A stretch of 64,000 nucleotides of DNA from assembly GCF_003668635.1 (NCBI RefSeq), contig NZ_RCWH01000004.1:186001-250000 (forward strand), read 5' to 3'. Shown piece after piece: positions 8,641 to 17,058 of this stretch; position 1 is the stretch's first letter; each line of letters starts with the position of its first letter. A program made the translations under genes and the position numbers. The notes beneath the pieces were generated by a model, which was given only the letters and a program-made list of their open reading frames with translations, had not been told where the DNA came from and made no database searches. Source of the DNA: Planomicrobium sp. Y74 (lineage in GTDB: Bacteria; Bacillota; Bacilli; Bacillales_A; Planococcaceae).

Positions 8641-9152
8641 CTGATTTCTTCAGTTCTGAATTCCATCTAATTTTTCATGCAATTCTGAGTCCCTTTGAAA
8701 GGTATTAATCTCTTTCGGTGTTAGGCTTACCTTGCAGCGAGCATTATAAAGGTTCTCTGTCTAATTAATCATCGAAGTATCAATAAACCGGACTGTTGTC
8801 TGTTCCTAGGCTTTATCTTCAAAGTTGCTATTCACAGGCAAGCAGGCGTTGTGAAGGCATTCCGTACCCCCTACCATTTGGATAGGGGGTTTTTTATTGT
8901 CTCATGAAATAACTGTGGAGATACAAGGAAAGAAGAGACTGATCACAACTTATTTTCTCTCACTCTGTATTTATACAGCTTCCGATAATAAGTCATATGT
9001 AAACCAGTCATTTTAATTAAGAACTCTACATAATCTATAATTTAAGCTACAGAAATGAAAAATATATTTTGTTAAATTAAAGCCAGCAACACTTTAGCAA
9101 CAACTTTTTAGTAATATAAAGAAATAACTGTAAATTGAGAAGAGGCATGATT
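8641..9152 (+). other. Intergenic stretch without a recognised gene
   Basis: About 510 nt separate the ctaB terminator from the response regulator. No frame carries a convincing gene. A second terminator at 8866-8896 implies that something between 8641 and 8866 is, or was, transcribed rightward. The part after 8900 is AT-rich and should hold the regulator promoter. TTAGCAA and TTAGTAA repeats near 9091-9115 might be direct-repeat binding sites, but this is weak. Confidence 0.4.
8866..8896 (+). terminator. Orphan rho-independent terminator
   Basis: ACCCCCTA (8866-8873) pairs with TAGGGGGT (8883-8890), followed by six T residues. No gene ends upstream of it, because ctaB has its own terminator. 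Confidence 0.8.
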
Positions 9153-9827
9153 ATGAAGATGCAACAATCCATTTTAATTGTCGAAGATGAAGAATCCATT
9201 CTTGATATATTAGCCTATTCCTTGAGAAAAGAAAGATATATTGTACACGGAGCCACTACAGGCGAAGCCGCATTGTCCCTTTTCCAGGGCACCGAAATAG
9301 ATCTGGTCATTTTAGATTTGATGTTACCTGATACCACTGGCTTCGAGCTATGCAAGAAAATAAAAGCGACGAGCAATTTACCTGTCATGATGTTAACCGC
9401 CCGTGATGACATCGTCGACAAAATATTGGGATTGGAATTGGGTGCCGATGATTATATGACAAAGCCATTTGATGTACGGGAAGTGAATGCAAGAGTAAAA
9501 GCATTGCTGCGACGGCCTTCAAATGGACAATCCATCAATTATTTAGCGGTAAATGAAGAGATCCGTATTATTCCTAACTCCCATACTGTCCTGAAAAACG
9601 AAGAACCGGTAGCCATGAAACCAAAAGAATATGAACTTCTGTTGTTATTCGCCCAACATAAAAACCGGGTATTTTCCCGTGAGGAAATCTTGGATACAAT
9701 ATGGGCCATGGATTTTGAAGGTGGACTGCGAACGGTGGATGTTCATGTGCAACGGATTCGCAAAAAGCTGGGTTCATCGATTATTGAAACGGTATTTGGC
9801 ACCGGCTATAAAATGAGTGGGTATTAG
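9153..9827 (+). CDS. OmpR/PhoB-family response regulator
   Basis: The 224-residue DNA-binding regulator pairs with the kinase directly downstream. The receiver domain (about 5-120) has the acidic pair ED (11-12), phospho-acceptor Asp55 (LVILDLMLPD), Thr82 and Lys104. The winged-helix output domain (about 135-224) contains EYELLLLFAQHKNRVFSREE and a VHVQRIRKKLG recognition helix. I chose ATG 9153 because AGAGG lies 7 nt before it. In-frame TTG 9135 and ATG 9147 sit before or on that site. It ends 3 nt before the kinase ATG, so the two are one operon. The signal is unknown. Confidence 0.95.
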   Translation: MKMQQSILIVEDEESILDILAYSLRKERYIVHGATTGEAALSLFQGTEIDLVILDLMLPDTTGFELCKKIKATSNLPVMMLTARDDIVDKILGLELGADDYMTKPFDVREVNARVKALLRRPSNGQSINYLAVNEEIRIIPNSHTVLKNEEPVAMKPKEYELLLLFAQHKNRVFSREEILDTIWAMDFEGGLRTVDVHVQRIRKKLGSSIIETVFGTGYKMSGY

Positions 9828-9830
9828 TTG

Positions 9831-11324
9831 ATGAAATGGACAATCCGAAAGAAATTTTTCATAGGATTTTTGTTGCTATTCACCTTAGCCGCCTTCAGTT
9901 TTTATCAAATCATGGAAAACACAATTGAAAGTAACACCACGTCCGTGCTGGAAAATGATTTAACAAAATTACAGCATACTTCCAAAGAATACATAAAACA
10001 GTTCTCTAGACTGCAGGGCAGCGATGAGAAACTATTTGCCGAGTTTGGCAGTACGATTGCACAAGAACTCAGTACTATCAATTCTCAGAGCATTTCCATC
10101 TATGACGCTGACGGATCTTTTCTAAATGAAGCAACGCCTATTGATAAGCCCTTGCTGATGGAGAACCAAAAATACCAGGAAAGCTTAAAGGAAAACAGCA
10201 GCACAGAACTTACGGAGGCTTTCCAAAATAAGGCTGCTTATACTCTTGAAACGGTCGCAGGCGGAACACTGATTCATTTCGCGTATCCGGTCTATCTTGA
10301 AGGTGCTTTTTACGGTGTATTGAAGTTTACTGGCGATTATTCGGCAATGTTTAAACACAATCAACAGTTATTGAACAGCTTCACACTCCTCAGCATCCTG
10401 CTTTTTGTCGGTGTATTTGTCATTTCCTTGTTGCTGACAAATCAACTGATCAAGCCTTTGCATGCCCTATCAAATGCCACAAAACAAATTGCAAAGGGCA
10501 ATTACAGGGTGATGTCGGATGTGCATACTTCAGATGAAATTGGAGAGTTGGCGAAGAATTTTCAACTGATGCAAAATGAAATTCAACAGCAAATGCATGT
10601 AATCGAAATGGAAAAAGAGAAAGTATTATTGCTGGAGAAAAAGCGCACTGATTTTTTCCATAACGTAACGCACGAACTGAAAACACCACTTACCACCATT
10701 TCGGGTTACGCTCAAATAATCGGAGAAAAACAGTTCGATGACCCCCTATTCTTAGAAAAAGCCGCCAGCAGGATCCATTCCGAGAGTGACCGGTTAAACA
10801 ATATGGTTGTTCAATTGCTCTCTTTCTCAAAAGCTCAAGCTGATGTAGCCCGTACGGTTGAGGTATTTGATTTGTTCTTGCTTATCGAATCGGTCTCTGA
10901 AGACATTAAGATGGAAGCGACTGATGCTAAGATGTCCATACTGTTAACGGGCCAGCCTTTTAGCATGAAAGGCAATCCGGATGAAATGCGCCAGGTCATC
11001 CTTAATGTCTTATCGAACGCAATCAAACATGGAAAACCGAATCGTGCAATTGAAATTCATATAGAAAAGACGATCATTATTAAAAATTACAGCGATGTTA
11101 TCCCCCAGAAGATTATGCAGCATGTTTTTGAACCGTTTGTTCACGGTAAAGCAAAAGACAGCCATGGATTGGGACTATTTATTTGTGAGCAAATTATCAC
11201 TAAGCATCAAGGCATGATTTCATTCGGTTATGCGGATGAGCAGGCAATCATTGAAATTTCTTTACCTCAGTGGCAACAAAACGGAAACAACTTTGAGATG
11301 GTTGGAAATAACATTGTTCTATGA
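9831..11324 (+). CDS. Membrane sensor histidine kinase
   Basis: The 497-residue kinase is the partner of the upstream regulator. Order: a membrane helix (about 9-27), an extracytoplasmic sensor of about 150 residues, a second helix (about 185-205), HAMP, a short coiled coil, HisKA with phospho-accepting His281 (HNVTHELKTPL), and HATPase. The N box (NVLSNAIKHG) and G2 box (SHGLGLFICEQI) are clear. The G1 box is divergent: the usual DxGxG is replaced by KNYSDVIP, as in several Firmicute kinases. Start choice is between TTG 9828 and ATG 9831. It is followed by an exported propeller protein. Confidence 0.94.
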   Translation: MKWTIRKKFFIGFLLLFTLAAFSFYQIMENTIESNTTSVLENDLTKLQHTSKEYIKQFSRLQGSDEKLFAEFGSTIAQELSTINSQSISIYDADGSFLNEATPIDKPLLMENQKYQESLKENSSTELTEAFQNKAAYTLETVAGGTLIHFAYPVYLEGAFYGVLKFTGDYSAMFKHNQQLLNSFTLLSILLFVGVFVISLLLTNQLIKPLHALSNATKQIAKGNYRVMSDVHTSDEIGELAKNFQLMQNEIQQQMHVIEMEKEKVLLLEKKRTDFFHNVTHELKTPLTTISGYAQIIGEKQFDDPLFLEKAASRIHSESDRLNNMVVQLLSFSKAQADVARTVEVFDLFLLIESVSEDIKMEATDAKMSILLTGQPFSMKGNPDEMRQVILNVLSNAIKHGKPNRAIEIHIEKTIIIKNYSDVIPQKIMQHVFEPFVHGKAKDSHGLGLFICEQIITKHQGMISFGYADEQAIIEISLPQWQQNGNNFEMVGNNIVL

Positions 11325-11361
11325 TCAGTATGTGCACAAACATACTTGAGGAGGAATAAGA

Positions 11362-12498
11362 ATGAAGAGAAAAATTCAAGGTTTCACCATGCTGGCTATC
11401 GTTACGGTCTTTGCAGCTGGTTATGCCATCCAAAGCAAGGCGGATACAGAAAAAACAGTGACCATCACAGAAGACGTTCGACTCGAAAGTTCCCTTTCGG
11501 ATAGCGCGATTGGCGTATCTCATGAAGGAACCATTCCAGTAGAGATTCCGGTAAGTGAAACATCCAATTATACAGGCTTTTTGGGAAATCAAATCATTTT
11601 TAATAGAGATGGTGCCACTAACCGAGTAAGTATTCCAGAATTAGAAGAAAGTGAAATCGCTGCTCGTGAATTTAATGAAGTGTCCGAAAACGGCAATCGC
11701 GCTCTTAGCAGAGATGGTGCTCAAGTTTATGTGATGGATTTAGAATCAGGTACTGAAAAAGAAATCGGGTCCGGTGCTGCAATGGATGAATATTACTTTG
11801 CCGATGCTGAAGGAAATGAAGTGATTCATATTACGGATACATCTGAAAAGATTCAAATTCAAACAATTGAAGTGGCTACCTTACAAATTGAAAACTGGGA
11901 TTTGACCAGTCTGTTTAAATTAGATGGCTTGTACCTATCGAACATTCGCAAGGACAAGGATGGCATCTATGTAACAGGAGAATCTATTGATCAAGGGCCT
12001 GGTCTGTATCATCTGAATTATGACGGTGAACTGCGGTTAATCATTGCCTTGCCTGAAAGCGACTCACCAATACTCGGCTCGGTAATGAATAGTTATGACT
12101 TCTTAGATCCCGACAATATTATTTTCAATGGGATGTATAATGAAAAATCAGGTATTTTCTTAATGGATTTGCTGTCCGGTGAAGTAACCCAATTAGTAGC
12201 AGGCGGTGAGGACGAGGAAGGAATATGGACACCTTCTTATAAACTGTCTCCCGATAAAGAAAAACTTCTTTTCGATACGCCTGTACAAGTAGGCGATGGT
12301 TATAAAACAAATATTTACATGGCAGAAATTATGGATGGCAAGTTAGTGAATGAAGTTCAGATTATGGGAAATGCTGATTTATACGCAATCATCAGTATGG
12401 CAGGCGCTTGGAGCGCGAACTCTAAAACAGCCTATGTTGGTACTGCAACAGCGGATGATAAATTTATCGACGCGGTCGAGATATTTACTATCGAGTAA
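11362..12498 (+). CDS. Exported TolB/WD40-like beta-propeller protein
   Basis: The 378-residue protein has an N-terminal signal or anchor (MKRKIQGFTMLAIVTVFAAG) and then a repeat-rich acidic body. Recurring strand pairs such as SRDGAQVYVMDLESG, FLMDLLSGEV and LSPDKEKLLFDTP fit TolB-type propeller blades. It has no lipobox and no catalytic motif. The start is strong (GAGGAGGAATAAG). It is third in a run with the regulator and kinase and ends at a strong terminator. It may therefore be the target of, or an accessory sensor for, that two-component system. That link is inferred from position. Confidence 0.8.
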   Translation: MKRKIQGFTMLAIVTVFAAGYAIQSKADTEKTVTITEDVRLESSLSDSAIGVSHEGTIPVEIPVSETSNYTGFLGNQIIFNRDGATNRVSIPELEESEIAAREFNEVSENGNRALSRDGAQVYVMDLESGTEKEIGSGAAMDEYYFADAEGNEVIHITDTSEKIQIQTIEVATLQIENWDLTSLFKLDGLYLSNIRKDKDGIYVTGESIDQGPGLYHLNYDGELRLIIALPESDSPILGSVMNSYDFLDPDNIIFNGMYNEKSGIFLMDLLSGEVTQLVAGGEDEEGIWTPSYKLSPDKEKLLFDTPVQVGDGYKTNIYMAEIMDGKLVNEVQIMGNADLYAIISMAGAWSANSKTAYVGTATADDKFIDAVEIFTIE

Positions 12499-12513
12499 AG
12501 AAATTCTAATACG

Positions 12514-12556
12514 AATGGCCAGAAGGTTCAGTTACATCCTTCTGGCCATTTATATT
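12514..12556 (+). terminator. Terminator after the two-component operon
   Basis: The perfect 13-bp arms AATGGCCAGAAGG (12514-12526) and CCTTCTGGCCATT (12538-12550) are followed by a T-rich tract. Confidence 0.9.
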
Positions 12557-12688
12557 TTAGCTCTAAAAAGCTTTAGATTAGTTTTTTATTACTTCCGATA
12601 ACTCTATGATATGTAAATTAGCATCAACTAGAAGACTGTCTTAAATAACATCACTAACTTTATCCTCTTTATGTAACGCTCTCTTTTT

Positions 12689-13153
12689 TTACCATACGGA
12701 CAGCTTTGTCCTAGCATCATTTTCATTAGTTATATACTCAATATCTCCAAATCCACAAGTGATTGCATTCTTGTTTAATGATTCGATTGTCTCCTGATTT
12801 TTGCAATATATCGTAACATAGATGCAATCAACCACCAGGAGGACCAGTTGGCAATCACTCTCTATAAATTCTTCAAATGTTTCAACACGGTTGACTGTAT
12901 TCTTTGGAAAGGCTTGTAAATCAACGGAAATAATATAATATTGGTTCGCTTCTACTCTATTTTTTAGTTCTGTGCCTTCGATCACATTTCCCTTGTTTGA
13001 GAAAAGTTCTTCTTCCAGTCGGTCGTCAATCACTGTATATGACTCACTACTTCCAATTTGCCAGTCAAAAGCAGCAATATTAATAGGCTTTAACATCTCT
13101 TCAAGCCATCTGCCATACTTATTAGGAATTTCAAAGCTGATTCCTCTTCTCAT
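12689..13153 (-). CDS. DUF2691 family protein
   Basis: The 154-residue protein starts MRRGISFEIPNKYGRWLEEM, the typical opening of DUF2691 proteins of Bacillales. It contains the family stretch NQYYIISVDLQAFP and a Cys/Ile-rich beta strand (LVLLVVDCIYVTIYC). Function is unknown. It is cytoplasmic by lack of signal. I chose ATG 13153, which has GGTGGGGG upstream, over an in-frame TTG at 13171. It is the last of three minus-strand accessory genes in an AT-rich patch. A palindrome lies exactly 59 nt upstream of the start. Confidence 0.85.
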   Translation of the reverse strand: MRRGISFEIPNKYGRWLEEMLKPINIAAFDWQIGSSESYTVIDDRLEEELFSNKGNVIEGTELKNRVEANQYYIISVDLQAFPKNTVNRVETFEEFIESDCQLVLLVVDCIYVTIYCKNQETIESLNKNAITCGFGDIEYITNENDARTKLSVW

Positions 13154-13211
13154 AGATTCGTCCCCCACCAATAGCTTTATTCAACGTAGCCAAAAATAAA
13201 AAGGAGTACCT

Positions 13212-13243
13212 GAACGTAACTTAATTCACAATAAGTTGCATTC
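13212..13243. repeat. AACTTA palindrome upstream of the DUF2691 gene
   Basis: GAACGTAACTTA (13212-13223) and TAAGTTGCATTC (13232-13243) form an imperfect inverted repeat 59 nt before the ATG at 13153. It resembles the one at 13836-13868. There is no T-run, so it is probably not a terminator. Confidence 0.5.
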
Positions 13244-13339
13244 AAAATCAAGTAATCTTAGTGTTCTTTGTAGAATGTGTTTTACTTGTTTTCAGAACTG
13301 CACATTTTTCTATAAAAATTAGTTATAGAGCCTTTTATG

Positions 13340-13777
13340 TCATTTTGGTGTTTCAAGCACAGGGAATTCTTTTAAGACTTCGTCCAGTTCCTTAACTAGT
13401 TGATTTAAATAGCTCTGATCTGAATCAAACTCAAAAGTGAGAACGGCCCCAGTACCGATTGGATAACAAGTGCTCACTTCCCAATAAATTCCTCCTAGAG
13501 AATCTATGACTGCTTTCGCTTCGATAGCATTCTCTATTGAAATCAAGGAGGCCGTCCCCACTAACTCTTGATTCATGGCTGCTAATTGATCACGAAATTC
13601 TTTAAATTCTTCAGTTCTTAAATCCGCAAGAAAATTAGCAGAATATCCTGGGATTTCTACTCTTATGGCCGCCTTAACCCAGTCTCCTTCCCATGAACCA
13701 ATTGATTCAGGATAAACTCTTTCCAATATCTTAATCTCAATTTTGGTTTCTGACCCTAAAATATCTAGCTTTTTCAT
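13340..13777 (-). CDS. WapI-like immunity-type protein
   Basis: The 145-residue acidic cytoplasmic protein resembles WapI-type immunity proteins, which neutralise toxic C-termini of wall-associated WapA-like proteins. Shared pattern: an early KIEIKILERVYPES then a Trp-rich turn (GSWEGDWVKAAI), a sheet with SANFLADLRTEEFKEFRDQL, then PIGTGAVLTFEFDSDQSYL and a final helix. There is no wapA-like toxin in the window. The start has AGAGGGAGCTCC upstream. It lies between the LRR and DUF2691 genes. Assignment is by pattern recognition and could be wrong. A general DUF of similar fold is the alternative. Confidence 0.55.
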   Translation of the reverse strand: MKKLDILGSETKIEIKILERVYPESIGSWEGDWVKAAIRVEIPGYSANFLADLRTEEFKEFRDQLAAMNQELVGTASLISIENAIEAKAVIDSLGGIYWEVSTCYPIGTGAVLTFEFDSDQSYLNQLVKELDEVLKEFPVLETPK

Positions 13778-13835
13778 GGAGCTCCCTCTTTTTCTAAAGC
13801 ATCATTTTATTTTTCAGTCCATTAATCTTTTAACT

Positions 13836-13868
13836 GAATGTAACTTAACTGCACTTTAAGTTATATTC
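13836..13868. repeat. AACTTA palindrome upstream of the WapI-like gene
   Basis: GAATGTAACTTAA (13836-13848) and TTAAGTTATATTC (13856-13868) form an inverted repeat 59 nt before the ATG at 13777. This is the same offset as the copy at 13212. The rest of the 299-nt gap up to 14076 is AT-rich and holds no recognisable gene. Confidence 0.55.
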
Positions 13869-14076
13869 GTTTCACTGAAGCATCAGTTGTTCTAGCTAGG
13901 CACCTATCTTCTCCGCTACATTTATTATCCTATTGCCTCTTTCTCCCTTGATATATCGGTAACTTCGCGTAATCCATGATATGTAAGCTAAATTTCATCA
14001 GGGCTTATTTAAAAATACTCACCCGTACATCTTCTGGTGTGAATTTCAGGATCAGAAAAAACTTGTGAAAGCCCTC

Positions 14077-15315
14077 TTACCACTCCCGCCATTCTTCTGT
14101 AATGTCTTCGTCTGTCTCCAACCCTGCTTGTTGCGCTTTTTCCATGATAAAATCATGCAGTTCCTCTCGCTCAAGTGTCTCAATGAAAAAATCATATTTT
14201 TCATTCAGTACATTTAAACGGAGGACCACTTCCTTCACTTTTTTTATAATTTTCTTTTCAGACGGCGCTTGAAGATGGGCTAGTGTTGCCAGAAAGTCTT
14301 GGAGCACAGTTTCCGTTTCTGCTATACTCTCTTCGGTAAACTCATCATCTCCATCTTCCATCCTCATTCTCCACTCTTGCGTAGGCAAGGGCTGTTCCTC
14401 CTGATTGTAGTTTTGTGAAACCGATTCAGTTTCTTCCGATAGGGTTCTTTCTATAAAAGTGGGACGATCATTGAGCCTTGGCCCATCTTTCAGGCGATGA
14501 GAATAATGTTTTTTATTCGTAAAATAAACGTGTTCCAGCTCGATACTAGGAGATACATCTCCATCTAAGACAGTGGAATCCAAAAACCTCATACTTCTCA
14601 AGTGAGGAAGTTGCTTAATAAATCGGATAGAGGGAATCGTTCCACAGTTATTTAAACCTAAATGTTCGAGCGACCCGACTTTTCCGATTGGCGAAAAGTC
14701 TTTTATGTTTTTCGCCGATTCTATTTCGAGATCTGTCAAATTTCCCGACAGATGCTGGATCGCTTCAATGTCCGTTAGTGCTCTCATTCTGAACAGTGCT
14801 AGCCGATCCAACTTCTTCAATCCTTGAATCCCCTCCAAAGAAATGATATTGGAGCTGATGAGCTCGAGATCTGTAAGAGCTTTCATGTCTGAGAATTCTT
14901 TTAAGTCTTTCCCTTTTGGCTTATAGCCCCAGATCTGCACTTTCTTCAAGTTGATCAGGCTGCCGATTGCTGCTGCCTTAGGCGGCAGTGTGCCGTAAAT
15001 CTCTTCCAACGTGGTCAATTGGCTAAAATCGATTGTCGAGGAAGGCACAACATCATCGATTGCCAAAGTTTTAAGAGCCTTCAAGTGATATAGGCCGATC
15101 AAATTTTTCACATTTGGCCCTTGTAGCGACAAAAATTCAATACTTGGGCATTCACTCAAGAAATCGATTTGTGATTCTACATAGTAATAAGTAATTTCTA
15201 CACTTTTGATCTGGTATGTTTGGATGTACTGGACCGATTCTTGCACATTATATTTGCCGATTAACACGGTTGGCCCATTATCGTCGTTTCTTACGCGAAT
15301 TTTACTTTTCTCCAT
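14077..15315 (-). CDS. Cytoplasmic leucine-rich-repeat protein
   Basis: The 412-residue protein has no signal peptide. After about 50 residues it carries roughly ten LRR units of the SDS22/internalin type (for example LKALKTLAIDDV, LINLKKVQIWGY, MKALTDLELISS, LKKLDRLALFRM, VGSLEHLGLNNC) to about residue 265. An acidic linker rich in Glu, Gln and Asp follows, then a C-terminal helical segment (about 325-412). The start has GAGGAG at good spacing. Such proteins often sit in toxin-immunity neighbourhoods of Firmicutes and bind partner proteins. Here it leads the three-gene minus-strand patch. The partner is unknown. Confidence 0.8.
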   Translation of the reverse strand: MEKSKIRVRNDDNGPTVLIGKYNVQESVQYIQTYQIKSVEITYYYVESQIDFLSECPSIEFLSLQGPNVKNLIGLYHLKALKTLAIDDVVPSSTIDFSQLTTLEEIYGTLPPKAAAIGSLINLKKVQIWGYKPKGKDLKEFSDMKALTDLELISSNIISLEGIQGLKKLDRLALFRMRALTDIEAIQHLSGNLTDLEIESAKNIKDFSPIGKVGSLEHLGLNNCGTIPSIRFIKQLPHLRSMRFLDSTVLDGDVSPSIELEHVYFTNKKHYSHRLKDGPRLNDRPTFIERTLSEETESVSQNYNQEEQPLPTQEWRMRMEDGDDEFTEESIAETETVLQDFLATLAHLQAPSEKKIIKKVKEVVLRLNVLNEKYDFFIETLEREELHDFIMEKAQQAGLETDEDITEEWREW

Positions 15316-15413
15316 AAGTTCTCCTCAGTTATCTTCTTTTATTAGGATCAACACTCTTACGTTAAATATACTTAGAACTAAATATAATAGCTAGATAATT
15401 TTGGTAATAAAAC

Positions 15414-15536
15414 CGTTCGTAAAAGTACACTTTTCCGAACGCCCCAAAATCCCCTCTAAACCCACAAAAAGAACGTTCGTAAATGTACCAAAACACTTTA
15501 CGAACGTTCGCCGCATACTATACACCTTTACGAACA
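15414..15536. repeat. Cluster of GTTCGTAAA hairpins
   Basis: Two hairpins share the motif GTTCGTAAA. CGTTCGTAAAAG (15414-15425) pairs with CTTTTCCGAACG (15430-15441, one mismatch). AACGTTCGTAAA (15472-15483) pairs perfectly with TTTACGAACGTT (15497-15508). A single TTTACGAAC lies at 15528-15536. The cluster fills the space between the DUF4870 terminator and the LRR gene. It might be an operator array. It does not fit the LexA box. Confidence 0.55.
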
Positions 15537-15542
15537 GTTTTC

Positions 15543-15580
15543 GACAAAGAAAAAAAGCCCCGAAGGACTTTTTCTTTGTC
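15543..15580 (-). terminator. Terminator of the DUF4870 transcript
   Basis: A long A/T-flanked stem with AAAAAGCCC (15552-15560), loop CGAA and GGACTTTTT (15565-15573). One pair is a G-U wobble only when read as minus-strand RNA, which supports that direction. Confidence 0.8.
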
Positions 15581-15695
15581 TAGACTCCAGCACCCAACTC
15601 CTCGGGTCATAAGCCAGCTCAACTGCGTGGCAAGGAACGCCACTTCGCTGATCTGTCTTATGCCTTTCGGAGCTAACCGGGTGCTTCCGCTTTTC
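15577..15695 (-). repeat. Hairpin repeat, family 1 (copy A)
   Basis: Read on the minus strand it starts GAAAAGCGGAAGC directly after the DUF4870 stop codon and ends GGAGTCTAGACA just before the terminator. The outer arms AGCACCC and GGGTGCT (plus-strand 15589-15595 and 15679-15685) and inner arms around CATAAG/CTTATG give one long hairpin. Confidence 0.75.
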
Positions 15696-16004
15696 TTAGT
15701 AGTACCAGCTGCCAACGATTGGATAGCTGAAGTGCTGATTGTTCAAGGCAGTGATGATGCCGAGGACCGGAATGATTATTCCGACCAGTCCCACTACGAT
15801 AAGCATCGGGATGCCGATCAATACGAAAACGAGCAGACTCGAGATGAAAAGCAGTGCACCCATGACTACTTGGAACAGTAAAGCCTGGATGGATAGGCGT
15901 TTTACATCTTTGTCTTCAGAAATCAGAAACACGATAAACGGCACAAGGAACGGAGCAAAAAACGCACTGGCGTGGACAAGGACTTTCAATCCTTTGGTTT
16001 CCAT
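15696..16004 (-). CDS. DUF4870 family small membrane protein
   Basis: The 102-residue protein has about three helices and the DUF4870 pattern: HASAFFAPFLVPFIVFLISE, then KDVKRLSIQALLFQVV, then a helix pair with VLIGIPMLIVVGLVGI. Members are small Tic20-like membrane proteins of unknown role. The start follows GGAGGTAATGAATA. Its stop codon abuts a family 1 repeat and a terminator. It is separated from the upstream yogA-like gene by 70 nt and may be co-transcribed. Confidence 0.85.
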   Translation of the reverse strand: METKGLKVLVHASAFFAPFLVPFIVFLISEDKDVKRLSIQALLFQVVMGALLFISSLLVFVLIGIPMLIVVGLVGIIIPVLGIITALNNQHFSYPIVGSWYY

Positions 16005-16074
16005 TATTCATTACCTCCAGTAATGTTGTTTCTTATACTCCTTAATACGGATGAACGGCTGTGAGGTTTCATTA

Positions 16075-17058
16075 TTATGGGCTGATCCGCAAAATAACTT
16101 TGCCGAATTGCTTGGCGTCTTTCAAATAGTCGAATGCTTCCTGTGCTTCCTCGAGTTCAAAGACTTTTCCGACAATCGGATGCATCTTGTATTGATCAAG
16201 ATGAGTGATCATGTCGCGCAATTCGTCGCGGCTTCCCATGGTTGAACCAAACAATTGATACTGGCCATAGAAGAATTTTCGCAGATCGAAATCGACGACG
16301 TCGTCTGTTGTCGCACCAAAAATGACAATTCGGCCACCTTTTTTCAGGACATCCAATGTGCGGTTGAAAGTTGCTGCACCGACGCTGTCGATTGCAAGGT
16401 CAATTGTTTCATTTTCCAATTCCTTGACCCAGTCACTGTCGGTCGCGATGGCCAGGTCCGCTCCAATTTCTTTGGCATGGGCCATCTTGTCTTCGCTTCT
16501 CGAGGTGACAATCACGCGGGCTCCAATATTTTTCGCAAATTGGATGAGAAACGTGGCAACACCGCTCCCTGCTCCCGGTATGAATAGTGTGTCGCCCTTT
16601 TTGACTTCTCCTTTTGTAAACAAAGCACGGTAACCGGTCAAAGCCGGCAGCGCAAGACCACCCGCTTCTTCCCACGTAAGATGATGAGGTTTCTTCTCAA
16701 CCTGTTCTGCAGATAACGCGATTTTTTCCGCAAATGTTCCGTGGTCGGGCATCCCCAGAATATCGAATTCCGGCGGCGGAGCGTCACTGTTCGCAAACCA
16801 GCGAAGCGCTGGATTGATAATGACTTCATCGCCGACTTCAACGTTCGACACACCTTCTCCCACCGCTTCCACAACTCCTGCCCCGTCCGATCCGATAATC
16901 AGCGGCTCTGGTTTATTGCCGTGGCGATTCACCAGGTTCAAATCGCGGCGGTTGATGCCTGCGGTTTTTAAAGCGACGAGCACTTCCCCTTTTTTCGCTT
17001 CCGGTTCCGGCATATCTGTTATTTTCAGTTCTCCTTGTTCAATCACAAATGCTTTCAC
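16075..17058 (-). CDS. yogA: YogA-like medium-chain dehydrogenase/reductase
   Basis: The 327-residue protein is an MDR-superfamily NAD(P)-dependent oxidoreductase. It has the GroES-like half first (GINRRDLNLVNRHG, then GSDGAGVVEAVGEGV) and a Rossmann half with GAGSGVATFLIQFAK near 160. The zinc-binding Cys/His residues of true alcohol dehydrogenases are missing (the catalytic Cys position is Arg) and the protein has no Cys at all. A quinone or enone reductase is therefore more likely than a zinc alcohol dehydrogenase. The GTG start at 17058 follows AAGGAGG and overlaps the ArsA-like stop (GTGA), so it is translationally coupled to that gene. Substrate unknown. Confidence 0.85.
   Translation of the reverse strand: MKAFVIEQGELKITDMPEPEAKKGEVLVALKTAGINRRDLNLVNRHGNKPEPLIIGSDGAGVVEAVGEGVSNVEVGDEVIINPALRWFANSDAPPPEFDILGMPDHGTFAEKIALSAEQVEKKPHHLTWEEAGGLALPALTGYRALFTKGEVKKGDTLFIPGAGSGVATFLIQFAKNIGARVIVTSRSEDKMAHAKEIGADLAIATDSDWVKELENETIDLAIDSVGAATFNRTLDVLKKGGRIVIFGATTDDVVDFDLRKFFYGQYQLFGSTMGSRDELRDMITHLDQYKMHPIVGKVFELEEAQEAFDYLKDAKQFGKVILRISP

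Noticed and set aside
8641-8866. Transposase remnant between ctaB and the response regulator
   Set aside because: Short translated pieces on the minus strand are interrupted by stops and match nothing I can name with confidence.
15472-15508. LexA box in the CGAACGTTCG palindromes
   Set aside because: The four-base spacer of GAAC-N4-GTTC is missing; half-sites are directly abutted.
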